The notes under the pieces are model-generated. The model was not told where the DNA came from. It did no database searches and was given only the letters and a program-made list of their open reading frames with translations. The position numbers and the translations under genes are program-made. A stretch of 64,000 bases of DNA, from contig BTRK01000001.1 of NCBI GenBank assembly GCA_036245805.1, forward strand, positions 10,044,001-10,108,000. Reading direction: 5' to 3'. This stretch comes from Pristionchus mayeri (lineage: Eukaryota; Nematoda; Chromadorea; Rhabditida; Neodiplogasteridae). Below, one piece after another: positions 22,191-32,718 of the stretch; the stretch's first letter is position 1; the number at the start of each line of letters is the position of its first letter.

Positions 22191-23389
22191 ATGCCTCACT
22201 ACAAGCTGACCTACTTCGATCTGAGAGCACGGTAAAAAAATGTGTTTTTTTTCAAATTTGTCAAATTGAAATGCAAATATAAAGTGATGCTAATGAAAAT
22301 CGTTTTCAGTGGAGAGCCGATTCGTATGATGTTCGCAATCGCAGGGGTACCATTGGAAGACGTGAGGATTGATGGTCGCAAGGATTGGATAGCTATGGTT
22401 AAGAACAAGGGTGAGCAATGTTTTGCCTATGTTGCACTCCGAAAAATGCAAATGCCTACTCCTAATCGGTAGTAAGAACAAATAAAGGACTGAATAACAT
22501 TGAAGCATTCCAGTAACGCCCTTCGACACTCTCCCAATGTTGGAGGTGGACGGGGTAAAGTTAGACTCTGGCAATTCTACGTTACATCGCCAGGGAGACT
22601 AGTTAGTCTTAATCTTTTGTTTTTTTACAATTTTTAAAAACAAATTTAATTGTGCACACCCTTACAGGTTACGGAGGCCCCGACAATCTCTCTGCTGCGA
22701 TAGCTGATGCTTTGGCCGATCAATAAGCTGACTTTGTGATGGCAATCATGCCATGGCACAGGATCAATGCCGGGTATATTCCCGGTGATGCGGTTCGTTT
22801 TTCGCTTAGAAAAACTTACAAATTCATCGAATCTACCCAATAGGTCGTAGTGCAAGCGTAAACGTTGTTTGATTCATGAATACAAAAATAACACTCAATA
22901 CACAGGAACCTCTTTACGAATCGAATTATATTCCTCAAAAGGCCAAGAACTTCCCTTACTTCGAAGCAGCACTCAAGAAGGTAAACGGATATGAACACTC
23001 AAGTGGAATCATTTTTTTCGAGGTTTTCTCACCCACGCATATTATTTCTACAATAGCCTTGTTTTGATTCAGTCGACCACCGGATGGTACGCGAATACGC
23101 CTGAACTCACTCACGCTGATGTCTTCATCGCTGCCTCTCTGGAGTGGCTGAAGAGAATGGACAAGAATGCGGATACACTCTTCGACGGATTCCCATTGAT
23201 GGAGGCACAGTACAAGAAGGTGACGTATTGGGATTTTTGAAAATTTTCCCTAACTGAATGTGCAAACTACTATTGTTCCATTCAGTATAAAGTTTCTAAT
23301 GAAATTCTTAACAACTTCAACCGTTTCAGTTGTTTGCTCATCCCAAACTGCAGAAGCATCTTGAAGAGAGACCCGAAGTGTTTTACTGA
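22191..23389 (+). pseudogene. Sigma-class GST pseudogene, copy 5
   Basis: All seven exons are recognisable: 22191-22231, 22310-22410, 22513-22601, 22668-22792, 22906-22980, 23073-23219 and 23330-23389. Exon 3 has lost five bases in the glutathione-binding segment (gtaaagttagactc where sisters encode VKFAQT), which shifts the frame. Exon 4 has an in-frame TAA at 22724-22726 replacing the Tyr of DQYAD. The exon 3 donor is ACTA/gttag instead of ACTG/gt. With three independent lesions this copy cannot make an enzyme. It keeps promoter and exon boundaries, so decay is recent. Confidence 0.93.
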
Positions 23390-23756
23390 AATTACCACCC
23401 ACAGTGTCGCATTGCATTTTATGCTTTCAGTGCGATCTTTCGGCTTCACTGTGCTTCAATGTTATGCCGTTCCCAGTGAGTTGTCTGTGTGAATAGTCGT
23501 TGCAATAACCAAATAAACTCACCATCAGCGTTCATATTCGGACTATGCATGCAGTGTAAACATAGATTCAGACATTTTTGTATGATCGTTTGAACTGCAA
23601 AATGTGAATGACATTGTCAAGTTAGAGATTAAGAACACGATCATCGAATCAGTCGCTTTAGATTTCGCAAGCTAGACACTAGAAACTACATCAGACATTC
23701 CAAAAGAGAGTAGAGGTTTCGAGGAGAGGGCAGACAGCTCCAGATCACGTTGTCAT

Positions 23757-23764
23757 TATAAAAG
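23757..23764 (+). promoter_or_regulatory. TATA box of GST copy 6
   Basis: TATAAAAG in the context GTCATTATAAAAGAGATAG, 240 bp before the copy 6 start codon, preceded by a GA-rich stretch like that of copy 5. Confidence 0.5.
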
Positions 23765-23996
23765 AGATAGAAAGAGCAGAAGAGAAACAGAGAGCACACA
23801 ATGCGTCTCTAACCACGCACTCGAGCGTATTTGATTTCTAGGCTCCACTCACTCGCTCAAATTGTTATATGGACCACTTTCATTTTGATTACTCGTCCGA
23901 CGTGTCATAAAGAAGTTGTTCAAAATAATTTCGCTTGTCGTTCCATGGACTGAAAATCTACTCAACTCAAAAATCGCCAGTTCAGCCACCTCAATC

Positions 23997-25337
23997 ATGC
24001 CTCACTACAAGCTGACCTACTTCGAACTGCGTGCTCGGTAAGTTGGCCATTCCAATTAGCAGCCTAACTTGCTAGAATTTCGAGAAATTATGTTAAAATC
24101 GCTAATACTCATAGTGGATAATGCAGTGGTGAGCCGATTCGCATGATGTTCAACATCGCGGGAATTCCCTTCGAGGACGAGCGGATTCCGATGGCGGATT
24201 GGGCTGAAGTGAAGGAAAAGAAGAGTGAGAATCTATATCCGTTCAAAATAATCGTTACAAATGCCCGCAAATCCTCCTTCGGTGATAAGAAATAGGCCAG
24301 ACAGTTCCCGCCAAGTTGCATTAGGGGTTGGTTCGTGCTTCACCGAACACCTTAGCACACAGCGCTTGAATACTGAAGAGGCTCGGGTGTAGCGTACCCT
24401 CTGGACGCCTCAATCTATTTTCCAGTTGCTCCCTTCGACGCTCTTCCCGTTCTTGAGGTCGATGGAGTCAAATTCGGCCAGACGCTCGCCATCCTCAGAT
24501 AGGTCGCTAGGGAGAATGGTGAGCACGAACTGGAGAAAGCGTACTTTATCAGATACACCGTATGAGTAACTAGTGACTATTCGAACTGAATCATTCTGAT
24601 CTTTGATCTCAGGCTACGGTGGTCCCGACAACCTCAGTGCTGCAATCGCCGATGCATTGGCTGATCAGTACGCGGATTTCGTGATGGCCTATGTTCCCTG
24701 GCACATCGTCAATGCCGGATACGTGCCCGGAGACGCGGTTAGTAGAGTGAAGCAACTTTTGCAGAATTTCAGGAATCCGATGGAAATGGAGTAGAATCGA
24801 GTCCATGTAATTAATTTTTATTGCAATTCTTCAAAGAATGTCTTTCAGGAAGCCCTTTATGACTCGGTCTACGTCCCTGCCAAGGCCAAGCACTTCCCTT
24901 ATTTCGAGGCCGCCCTCAAGAAGGTAGTCACATTGGTCCTTCAATTATGTACCACAAAGAACTGAACATCGCATGCAGGGCTCCTCAATGAACCATACAT
25001 CGATTATTTGCAGTCCACCACTGGCTGGTACGCTAACACTCCGGAACTTACCCATGTTGATGTCTTCATCGGGGCTTCGCTGGAGTGGTTGAAGAGATTG
25101 GATAAAAACGCCGACAAATTCTTCGAAGGATTCCCTCTCATGGAGGCTCACTACAAGAAGGTTGGTTGATTTATGATCCATTTATTTCTGACCTCGATTT
25201 CACTAGTGTCCATGTTGTGAAAAATCATGTAGCGGCCGATTCAAACAAAATCTTACAATCGCCAAAAAAAATTACAGTTCTTCTCCCACCCCAAGCTTCA
25301 GAAGCATCTCGAGGAGAGACCCGATGCGAGATACTGA
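23997..25337 (+). pseudogene. Sigma-class GST, copy 6, one in-frame stop
   Basis: Exons 23997-24037, 24127-24224, 24426-24518, 24613-24737, 24849-24923, 25014-25160 and 25278-25337 keep the family lengths exactly and all splice sites are good. The only defect seen is TAG at 24500-24502 where sisters have the Tyr codon TAC (LAILRY then VAREN): a single C-to-G change. The N-terminal domain is otherwise intact (MPHYKLTYFELRA, PVLEVDGVKFGQT) and the C-terminal domain fully open. Truncation at this point removes the whole helical domain, so it should be non-functional unless the stop is polymorphic or an error. Confidence 0.88.
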
Positions 25338-25722
25338 GAATAGTATTTCTCGGCCAATGTATCAAATGTATGCAACCAATTTTATCTTACACTGTATTTG
25401 CATAGCAATGATAAATGTTTGGGAAATTAGCATTTATTTCATTTTCATGTTTCGCAATACGATGCTATTCTCTCGTTCTCTTCGGCTTTGGAGAGATAAC
25501 ATTGAGCGGCTTTCCTCCGCATTTCGTCAATCGAAGCAATCGGATGGGCGAAAATACGTTTGGAGTGTGCTAGGGAGCACATTGAGAGCACATTCTGAGC
25601 ACATTTCCAGCTATCTCTCACCGCATTTCGTGGCTGTGAAACATCACCCCTCCTGTTTGTGCAGAGAGATAGAGGAGAGTGGAGAGGGGGAAGACGGCAG
25701 AGTGAGCAGAGGGAAGAGTTCA

Positions 25723-25730
25723 GATAAAAG
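25723..25730 (+). promoter_or_regulatory. TATA-like box of GST copy 7
   Basis: GATAAAAG in the context GAGTTCAGATAAAAGAGGCC, 346 bp before the copy 7 start codon. Position and GA-rich surroundings resemble the promoters of copies 5 and 6. Confidence 0.35.
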
Positions 25731-26075
25731 AGGCCAAAGGTTCACGGGGAACCACAAACAACCTCACTGCTCACAGCACTAATCTCCCGCGTATTTTACT
25801 GCTTTTTAAATTGAAATATCATTATTCTTGTTTTTCCTTTGTTCGTAAATCCCTCTCACAGCAAATGTTTATTAAGGCTTCAAAGGAAATCCGTACAGTC
25901 GCGCAATCTTTGGGTAAATTTTTGAATAGGCAAATGACGATCAAAGGATCTTTTGCTCAATCCCTGAAACTTTTTGAAAATCATGCGAATTTCTCTGTTT
26001 TCGCGACCTTTTCGAATTCCCCTATGCTGTTCGAACATGCCAGCATTATCGAATTTTTATGCAGATTCCTGAGCC

Positions 26076-27413
26076 ATGCCCCAGTACAAACTAACCTACT
26101 TCAACCTTCGAGGACGGTTCGTTTTACCTCTTTTCATTAAACAGATCTGTCTGGAATTAGAAACATAACATTTTGAAAAATATTCTTATTCTAGTGGTGA
26201 GCCAATCCGCATGATGTTCGCAATCGCTGGAATTCCGTACGAAGATCAGAGAATCAAACTGGAGGATTATCCAGATTTCAAAAAGGGTAATAAAATCCAA
26301 ACGTGCCATAATTCAGGGCTCCCGGTGAAACCGTAGATCGTAATCGGGAATTGAAGACCTGAAGATCTGATCCAAAGATAAATGTCGTGCGTTTCAGAGA
26401 CTCCATTCGGCTGTCTCCCCATGCTCGAAGTGGACGGAGTCAAGTTCGCCCAGACTCTCGCCATCCTCAGATACGTCGCCCGAGAGAATGGTGAGCACTG
26501 AATAACCTATATTTGATCTCCTCCCTCCCAATAACTCTTTGTTGCTCACTCGACAAAGTAATTCCATAATGCGATTTACCCAATTTACTGGAGAGATTTA
26601 CCTAGAAACAATCTTCTCGTCGTGGGCCACTTTAATCCTTTGTGGCGATAATACATGAGTCAATCTGAATCGGCTATTGAAAGTTGATCTTTGAGCTCAG
26701 GCTACGGCGGTCCGGACAATCTCTCTGCTGCAATCGCCGATGCATTGGCTGATCAATACGCTGACTTCGTGACGAGTCTTCAGAACTGGCTGGTTGTCAC
26801 CGCGGGATACGTGGAGGCCGATGAGGTGCTTCTTTTATTCTCTGATGGTTACGCAATTTTACCCGAATAATTTGCATACGATCAGTACTCAAAATCATGA
26901 AGTGTTAATGAATAGTGAAAGATTTTGATTGAAAATTGAGGCCTAATTCGTTTTGGTTAAAGTGAATGAGAGGCTCATTAACCACCTTTCCAGGATGCCC
27001 TCTACCAGTCCCTCTATGCTCCTACTAAGGCCAAGAACTTCCCGTTCTTCGAAGCAGCACTCAAGAAGGTTTGGCTATCTTTCATAATCAATTGCATCGA
27101 TTACAGTGCATTTCTTGTTGATCGACAGCTCTGTGAAATTAATGGATAATTCAGTCAACTCAGTACAAATCAATACACATTAGACAAGTCTATCAGTTTG
27201 TTTCACGCAGGACTTGTGTGCATTGATAAGGGAATGCCTGCCTTTCAGTCGACCACCGGGTGGTATGCGAACACTCCGGAACTAACGCACGTCGATGTCT
27301 TCCTCGCAGCGAGTCTCGAATGGCTAACTAGACTAGATAAGAACGGAGATAAACTCTTCGAGGGATACCCGCTGATGGAGGCACACTACAAGAAGGTTCG
27401 CGGGTATTGTTAA
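26076..27413 (+). CDS. Sigma-class GST, copy 7, last exon missing
   Basis: Exons 26076-26116, 26195-26286, 26398-26490, 26701-26825, 26994-27068 and 27249-27395 are open and in frame: MPQYKLTYFNLRG start, PMLEVDGVKFAQT, and a C-terminal domain through FEGYPLMEAHYKK. The 60-nt seventh exon (FFAHPKLQ-like) cannot be found before copy 8 starts. Reading on past exon 6 adds only VRGYC and stops at 27413. The product would lack the final helix of the domain, about 20 residues. Asn replaces Asp in the first strand (YFNLRG). It may be a truncated but expressed protein or an early pseudogene. Confidence 0.75.
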
Positions 27414-27553
27414 TGCTGCCTTTAGGCCTTTACAAAAAGTCTTGAATAGTGATAGAATTCGAAAAAAAGAAATTAATGCCGAACCATTCCCCTTGATTTG
27501 TCTTCTACATGGCGGAATCGGTTGAATTAGTAATATGCGATTTCCTCATAACC

Positions 27554-27583
27554 ATTGATCAGTCAGGGGCACGTATCACACAT
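27554..27583 (+). promoter_or_regulatory. Conserved distal GST promoter block (copy 8)
   Basis: ATTGATCAGTCAGGGGCACG plus TATCACACATTGC. The same arrangement, ATTGATCAG then CACGT then CACAATG, occurs before copy 9 (30017) and at 32167 with no gene. It lies about 165 bp before the TATA box. CACGT is an E-box-like core; the binding factor is unknown. Confidence 0.55.
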
Positions 27584-27717
27584 TGCCTCTTCTCTCGCCT
27601 CCTATCTGAACCCTTTTGGTCAGAGAAAGGGCGCTGCTTGGGCACTCCTCAGTGCAAAACATACAGAGATCGTGTGATCGGGAGAGAGCGCGAGACGACA
27701 CGAGAGCATCGGCCGAG

Positions 27718-27724
27718 TATAAAG
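27718..27724 (+). promoter_or_regulatory. TATA box of GST copy 8
   Basis: TATAAAG follows GAGCATCGGCCGAG. The preceding GAGAGCGCGAGACGACACGA is almost the same as upstream of copy 9, showing that the pair shares a promoter by duplication. Confidence 0.6.
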
Positions 27725-27976
27725 CTAGAGTGAAGGGAGACGACAGCACAAACATCTTCTCTCCCAATCCACTCATCGATTTTGTGGGCGAATTTTGCAT
27801 TTAGTATCAGTTCGAATTCCAAATTGAACAGCGCATCACTGAATCGATATCTGAATCATTTCCATCCTTATCATACATCGCTCTGCTTCCACATCATTTC
27901 CCAATCACAATGTCCCCTGTTCCCTCATACGATACGCATTTCCATAACTTTAATGTTTTCCAAATGCAGATCCATC

Positions 27977-29500
27977 ATGCCGCACTACAAGCTCCACTAC
28001 TTCGACATCTGCGGCCGGTAAGTTTCTTACGATTTCGCTTTAGGGAAACGCATTCGCAAGAAATGAAGACTATCTTCATTCTGTGTGATATCTAGCAGGT
28101 CAGACAGGCGAGATACCTCGCATAATGAAAAGAGTCATTTTTTGCGAAGCCATCCATCTTGCTGTTCCTTTGTAGTGTAAGAAAAGAAAAAAAGAAAAAG
28201 CCTAGTAGTGTGACGAATCATAGATGTAGGATCTAAAGAGTTGTAAATCAATTCCTCTTAGCGCCGAGCCGATTCGTATGATGTTCTCCGTGGCGGGTGT
28301 TCCCTATGAAGATCATCGCTTTACGAAGGCCGAGTGGCCCGAACTGAAGAAGAGTGAGATTGCTTGTATTTTATTGATTTGGAGTGATAGTTTGCTGATA
28401 TCAAGAATGAAAACGATCGATAAAGCCAGACGATAAACAACCAATTCCAGACTTCCCCTTCGAGGCTGTGCCGGTGCTTGAGGTCGACGGAGTGCAAGTG
28501 GCCCAGACCCTCGCCATCCTCAGATACGTCGCCAGAGAGAATGGTGGGAAATTATTTTCTCTGTTCACGCTACACATAATTTTTCGAAATTTATATTCAT
28601 TTATTTGTTTTGTGCGAAGGGATCAAAATTTCTCGGATTTTATCTTTGATCTCTTCCAGGCTTCGCTGGTCCCGACAACCTGACTGCTGCAATTGCCGAT
28701 TCTCTTGCTGACCAGTTCGTGGATTTCCTGACCAGCACTGAGAAATGGCTCAGCTCCTGCTTCAATGATGGACCCCCTAAGGGAGATGAAGTGATGAAGG
28801 ACATTTTAAGAGAAACAACGGTGAACACTTCTTTACTATTACTTTGCATTCTTACGAATGTTTGCGTGAAGCAGAAACAAATACGAAATCGCCGATAGTT
28901 TATCATATTGAAGACATATTTTATTTCGTAGGAAGAGATCTACAAGACTGTCTACGTTCCAGAGAGAAGCACTTCGCCTACTTCGAGGAGGCTCTCAAGA
29001 AGGTGATATATCGTTACTTTCTAGAGCTGAACGTGTATTCTCAAAAAGTACAACGATGACAAACTATTTATGAAAAAATACATGAATGACAACGTTGTTA
29101 ATTTAGTCGACGACTGATTGGTACGCGGGAACTCCCGAGCCGACTCACGCAGATTTCCTCATCGCTGAATTCCTCGAGTTCGTGGGCAAACTGGACAAGA
29201 ACGCAGAGAAACTATTCGACGGATTCCCGCTTATGGAGGCACAGTACAAGAAGGTGATTTTTCATCAAATTTTGTATTTTATAATGTATTCACCTGATTA
29301 ATAGCGGATTTTTTCATAAGAAACTGGAAATGATTCATTAGTATTGATTAGGCAGAGTAAGCAAAAAATTTTAGAATAATATTCATCATGTATTCAAAAA
29401 GTGGAAAATAGTAGCAGCGGAATCAATCGATCTTTTTCAGTTCTTCGCTCTTCCTCCTATCAAGAAGCACGTCGCGGAGAGACCTGAAAGACCTTACTGA
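27977..29500 (+). pseudogene. Sigma-class GST, copy 8, four-base frameshift
   Basis: Exons 27977-28017, 28262-28353, 28451-28543, 28660-28790, 28932-29002, 29107-29253 and 29441-29500. N-terminus MPHYKLHYFDICGRAEPIRM and PVLEVDGVQVAQT are intact. Exon 4 carries extra codons compared with copies 2-6. Exon 5 is 71 nt, four short of 75: where copy 9 encodes YAPARAKHF, this copy reads gttccagagagaagcac near 28965-28972, which breaks the frame before the helical domain ends. Exons 6 and 7 (EPTHADFLIAEFLEF, then IKKHVAERP) are open. It forms a subfamily with copy 9. An alternative exon 4 donor at 28821 does not repair the frame. Confidence 0.8.
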
Positions 29501-30016
29501 ACATTGTATTTATTTTTTCGAACCAGTATCTTATATGCACACTATTTCCAGCTAGGGATGATATGCATTACCAAGAATAAAAAAAAGTTTTTACCGAGGT
29601 CAACACAGAAACATTGTATGTTTCCGCGAGTCTTGAGCAGCCGAACAGAGGAGATCGCTCAAATAGATCTTGTTAAGTGTTTCGAGAGCATATACGTCGA
29701 GTCTATTTCGCATGAACACAATTGTGGTGTAAAGCTGCAAACAATTGTTCTCATTTTGCGAAAGGCCTTGAATTCGGAGGAGTGACGGTGAAATTGAGAA
29801 CTGAAGAACAGATGTGTTTACATCGATTGTTGCACGGGCCTTTTTCTAAGAGCCATTGAATCAGGCACCAGGGAAATATTTTTCGGCCGATCTGCTTATG
29901 ATATTCCCATTGACTGGAAAGGGTGAATAGGAAAGGGCTCTATACCATTTACGAATCATTCAAATTACAATTGGTAGACTGCACTTAAAAATGGTCAAAA
30001 TCGTCTCCTAATGGTC

Positions 30017-30048
30017 ATTGATCAGTGAGGGACACGTATACACAATGA
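30017..30048 (+). promoter_or_regulatory. Conserved distal GST promoter block (copy 9)
   Basis: ATTGATCAGTGAGGGACACG followed by TATACACAATG, matching the blocks at 27554 and 32167. It lies about 120 bp before the TATA box of copy 9. Confidence 0.6.
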
Positions 30049-30167
30049 CAATCTCCAATCCGAACGTTTTTGAGCAGAAAAAAGGCACGGCTTGGCCATC
30101 CTTCCGTGCGTGCGAGAGAGTGTGCGATACGGAGAGAGCGCGAGACGACGCGAGAGCATCTGCCGAA

Positions 30168-30174
30168 TATAAAG
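30168..30174 (+). promoter_or_regulatory. TATA box of GST copy 9
   Basis: TATAAAG in CTGCCGAATATAAAGGAGAG, preceded by GGAGAGAGCGCGAGACGACG, which also occurs before copy 8. The start codon is 260 bp downstream. Confidence 0.6.
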
Positions 30175-30433
30175 GAGAGATTGGAAGGTCAGGAAAGCAC
30201 AACTAACCGCTTTCCACTCCCTTTTCGATTTGTATGGCTACTTTCTGATCTTCAAATTATCGATTGTTTCTCCGCTGCAAATTGAAGAATTCGTGCTTGA
30301 ATCGATATCTGAATCATCATAATTCCGCTTTTCTCACGACTCTCAATCTATCTTTTTTTCTTATCATCGTTCTCTTAGTTTTCGCTCGCTTCTTTGATTT
30401 GCGAAAATCTAATCCACTACAGAACTCTCAGTC

Positions 30434-31901
30434 ATGCCTCACTACAAGCTTCACTACTTCGACATTCGTGGCCGGTAAGTTTCGCCCGTTTGCAGTTCCT
30501 AAAGATCAGAAGGTCGCTCGTGCGATGAATTACTGTTAGAATGATTAAAAATAAAGTAAATTAATTCAGCGGCGAGCCGAGTCGCATGATGTTCTCCATT
30601 GCGGGAGTTTCCTATGAGGATAATCGGATTTCGAAGGAAGATTGGCCCGCACTCAAGAAGAGTAAGTTAGTTTGTGCTCTATTCGGCCAAATCTGTCAAA
30701 AACCAAGAAATGTTCTCGAGCTTTTTTGGGGACATTTTTTCTTTCTTCTTCGTGTGTTCTTTCTCTTTCTCTTACGATGTCGAGGGCAATTAGAAAATAA
30801 TTGCGGAAAAAGTCAGAAAAAGCGGATGTTGTGTTCGAGAGAGGGAACACAATCGAACATGCTTATTTTTCTTATCTCAAAAAAAACTATCCTGAGAATG
30901 AAAGGCGGAGCGATAATTCCAGACGGTAAAAAACAAATTGCAGCTTTCCCCTTCGAGACTGTCCCTGTGCTTGAGGTCGACGGAGTTCAAGTAGCTCAGA
31001 CCCTCGCCATTCTCAGATACGTCGCCAGAGAAACTGGTGGGATATGTTTTTATTTAACCACGCTAAAGTCAATTTCTGATGTTTCCATTCTAGTGTTTGC
31101 TTATCGACAGCAGAGGAAGTTCCCTCGCTCTATTGAAATTGATCTTTGATCTCTTCCAGGCTTCGCTGGTCCCGACAACCTGACTGCTGCAATTGCCGAT
31201 TCTCTTGCCGATCAATTCGTGGATTTCCTGACCAGCGTTGAGAAGTGGATTGTAAACTGCGCAGGTTTTGTTGCCGAACCCTCGCAGGAAAAATTGGTCA
31301 GTGTCTTCTCAATGGAAGCGAATAATATTGATTTGTCATGAAGATTGGAAGAACGATGCATGAAGACAGAATAAAGTAGAACCATTAATTTCCCAGGATG
31401 AACTCTACAAGACTGTATACGCCCCTGCCAGGGCGAAGCACTTCCCCTACTTCGAGGCTGCTCTAAAGAAGGTGATTTGAGTTATGAGCTGTTTCAATTT
31501 GTTGATGTTCAGAAATCATAGCATGTACTTCCTAATTTTTGCATCCTCTAGAATGTTAAAATTAAGTCGACGACTGGTTGGTACGCGGGAACTCCCGAGC
31601 CGACCCACGCAGATGTCGCCATCGCCGAATTCCTCGAGTTCGTGAGCAAACTGGACAAGAACGCAGACAAACTCTTCGAGGGATTCCCGCTAATGGAGGC
31701 GCAGTACAAGAAGGTAATTGGTCATTCAATTATGTTTCACCCATTAGGCAGTGTGTAATAATCTGCTTAGAATAATAATACTGATCATCTATTTAAAAAG
31801 TGAAAACTAATGGTATCATAGAATTATTCGATCTGTTTCAGTTCTTCGATCTTCCCGCTATCAAGAAACACGTCGCGGAGAGACCCGACGCACCTTTCTG
31901 A
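30434..31901 (+). CDS. Sigma-class glutathione S-transferase, copy 9 (intact, 214 aa)
   Basis: Glutathione-conjugating enzyme, closest relative of copy 8. Exons 30434-30474, 30570-30661, 30944-31036, 31160-31296, 31397-31471, 31567-31713 and 31842-31901 join in frame to 214 residues. The catalytic Tyr region is HYKLHYFDIRGRGEPSRM, with Ser for the usual Ile before Arg. PVLEVDGVQVAQTLAI binds glutathione. Exon 4 is 137 nt, 12 longer than in copies 2-6, extending the loop between the first helices of the C-terminal domain. The tail IKKHVAERPDAPF differs from the KLQKHL-type tail of other copies. No lesions seen, so this is the functional member of the 8/9 pair. Confidence 0.9.
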
Positions 31902-32166
31902 ACACTTGTATTGTTTTCTGATCTACCTTTCTGATCTACTTTTATTGTTTCTTCAAATATCATTGATGCAAATTATTATTCATCTAGGAATGAATTACTT
32001 GTTTCAATGTCACTATAAATTATCTATCTATGAGCGACCAGCACACAATTTCATACAAATTGTGTCAAAAGTGTCAAAAGCAACAGAACACTTTTACTCT
32101 TTACCGAATCGTTCGAATTAATATTTCTGGACAGCTTCACCTTTAAAATTCTTGTGTCTCATCACA
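31902..32166. other. Spacer after GST copy 9
   Basis: AT-rich 3' flank of copy 9. It resembles the spacer after copy 8 in placement but holds no exon. Confidence 0.3.
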
Positions 32167-32290
32167 ATTGATCAGTGAGAGGCACGTGTCTCACAATGAT
32201 AACATATCGTCTCCTATCTCAACCCTATTTGGAAGAGAGAATGCAAAAATGACAGAGGAAAGGTCACTAAGGACCCTTCGAGTATAAAAA
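32167..32290 (+). promoter_or_regulatory. Orphan GST-type promoter
   Basis: ATTGATCAGTGAGAGGCACG with TGTCTCACAATG (32167-32198), CTCCTATCTCAACCC, then a TATAAAAA box at 32283-32290 (CGAGTATAAAAAGGATC). This is the same layout as upstream of GST copies 8 and 9, yet no MPHYK-type first exon or any GST exon follows before the hairpin element at 32392 or beyond. It marks a lost tenth copy or a relocated promoter. Confidence 0.6.
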
Positions 32291-32391
32291 GGATCAAACC
32301 TATTCTGTTTTTTGGATCTTTCAACAAATATTGTCTCACTAGGACAATACTCCTATTCGAATGCTACAACCAAACAGCTTTCTTTATCTAG

Positions 32392-32718
32392 CATGGACAT
32401 GGTCGGAACTCACATATCCTAATCGTCTTCATATTATAGTGATGTCATTTAGACGAGGAGAGAGGATTCGTACCCGTGTCCTACTATTCGCCATGCTAAC
32501 CCCTTAACGACTACTCCACCGATCCGATGGGAACTACTCTCCATAGGGTGGTACGGAATCAAGAGTCCAAGACATCGAAAAATATCAATGATCAATTATC
32601 TCTGGCACTAGATATACATGGGAACTTTGGAGAGCAGATTTCACATACTCTTCCGTGCTAAATGACACCACGAGAATATGAAGACGATTGGGATATGTGA
32701 GTTCCGACCATGTCCATG
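32392..32718. mobile_element. Hairpin-ended element with a tRNA-like core
   Basis: CATGGACATGGTCGGAACTC at the left is repeated inverted at the right end, giving arms of about 65 bp (32392-32458 and about 32655-32718) with few mismatches. Between them lies a minus-strand segment resembling a tRNA. It is a fold-back or MITE that captured a tRNA-like sequence, or a tRNA-derived SINE between inverted repeats. Confidence 0.75.
32450..32530 (-). repeat. tRNA-like segment (SINE-type or tRNA pseudogene)
   Basis: Read on the minus strand it contains GTAGTCGTTAAGGGGTTAG, like the D-arm and A-box region of a Ser-type tRNA, and GGGTACGAATCC, one base from the consensus B box GGTTCGAATCC, at about the right spacing. 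The acceptor stem does not close well, so it is not scored as a working tRNA gene. Confidence 0.45.
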
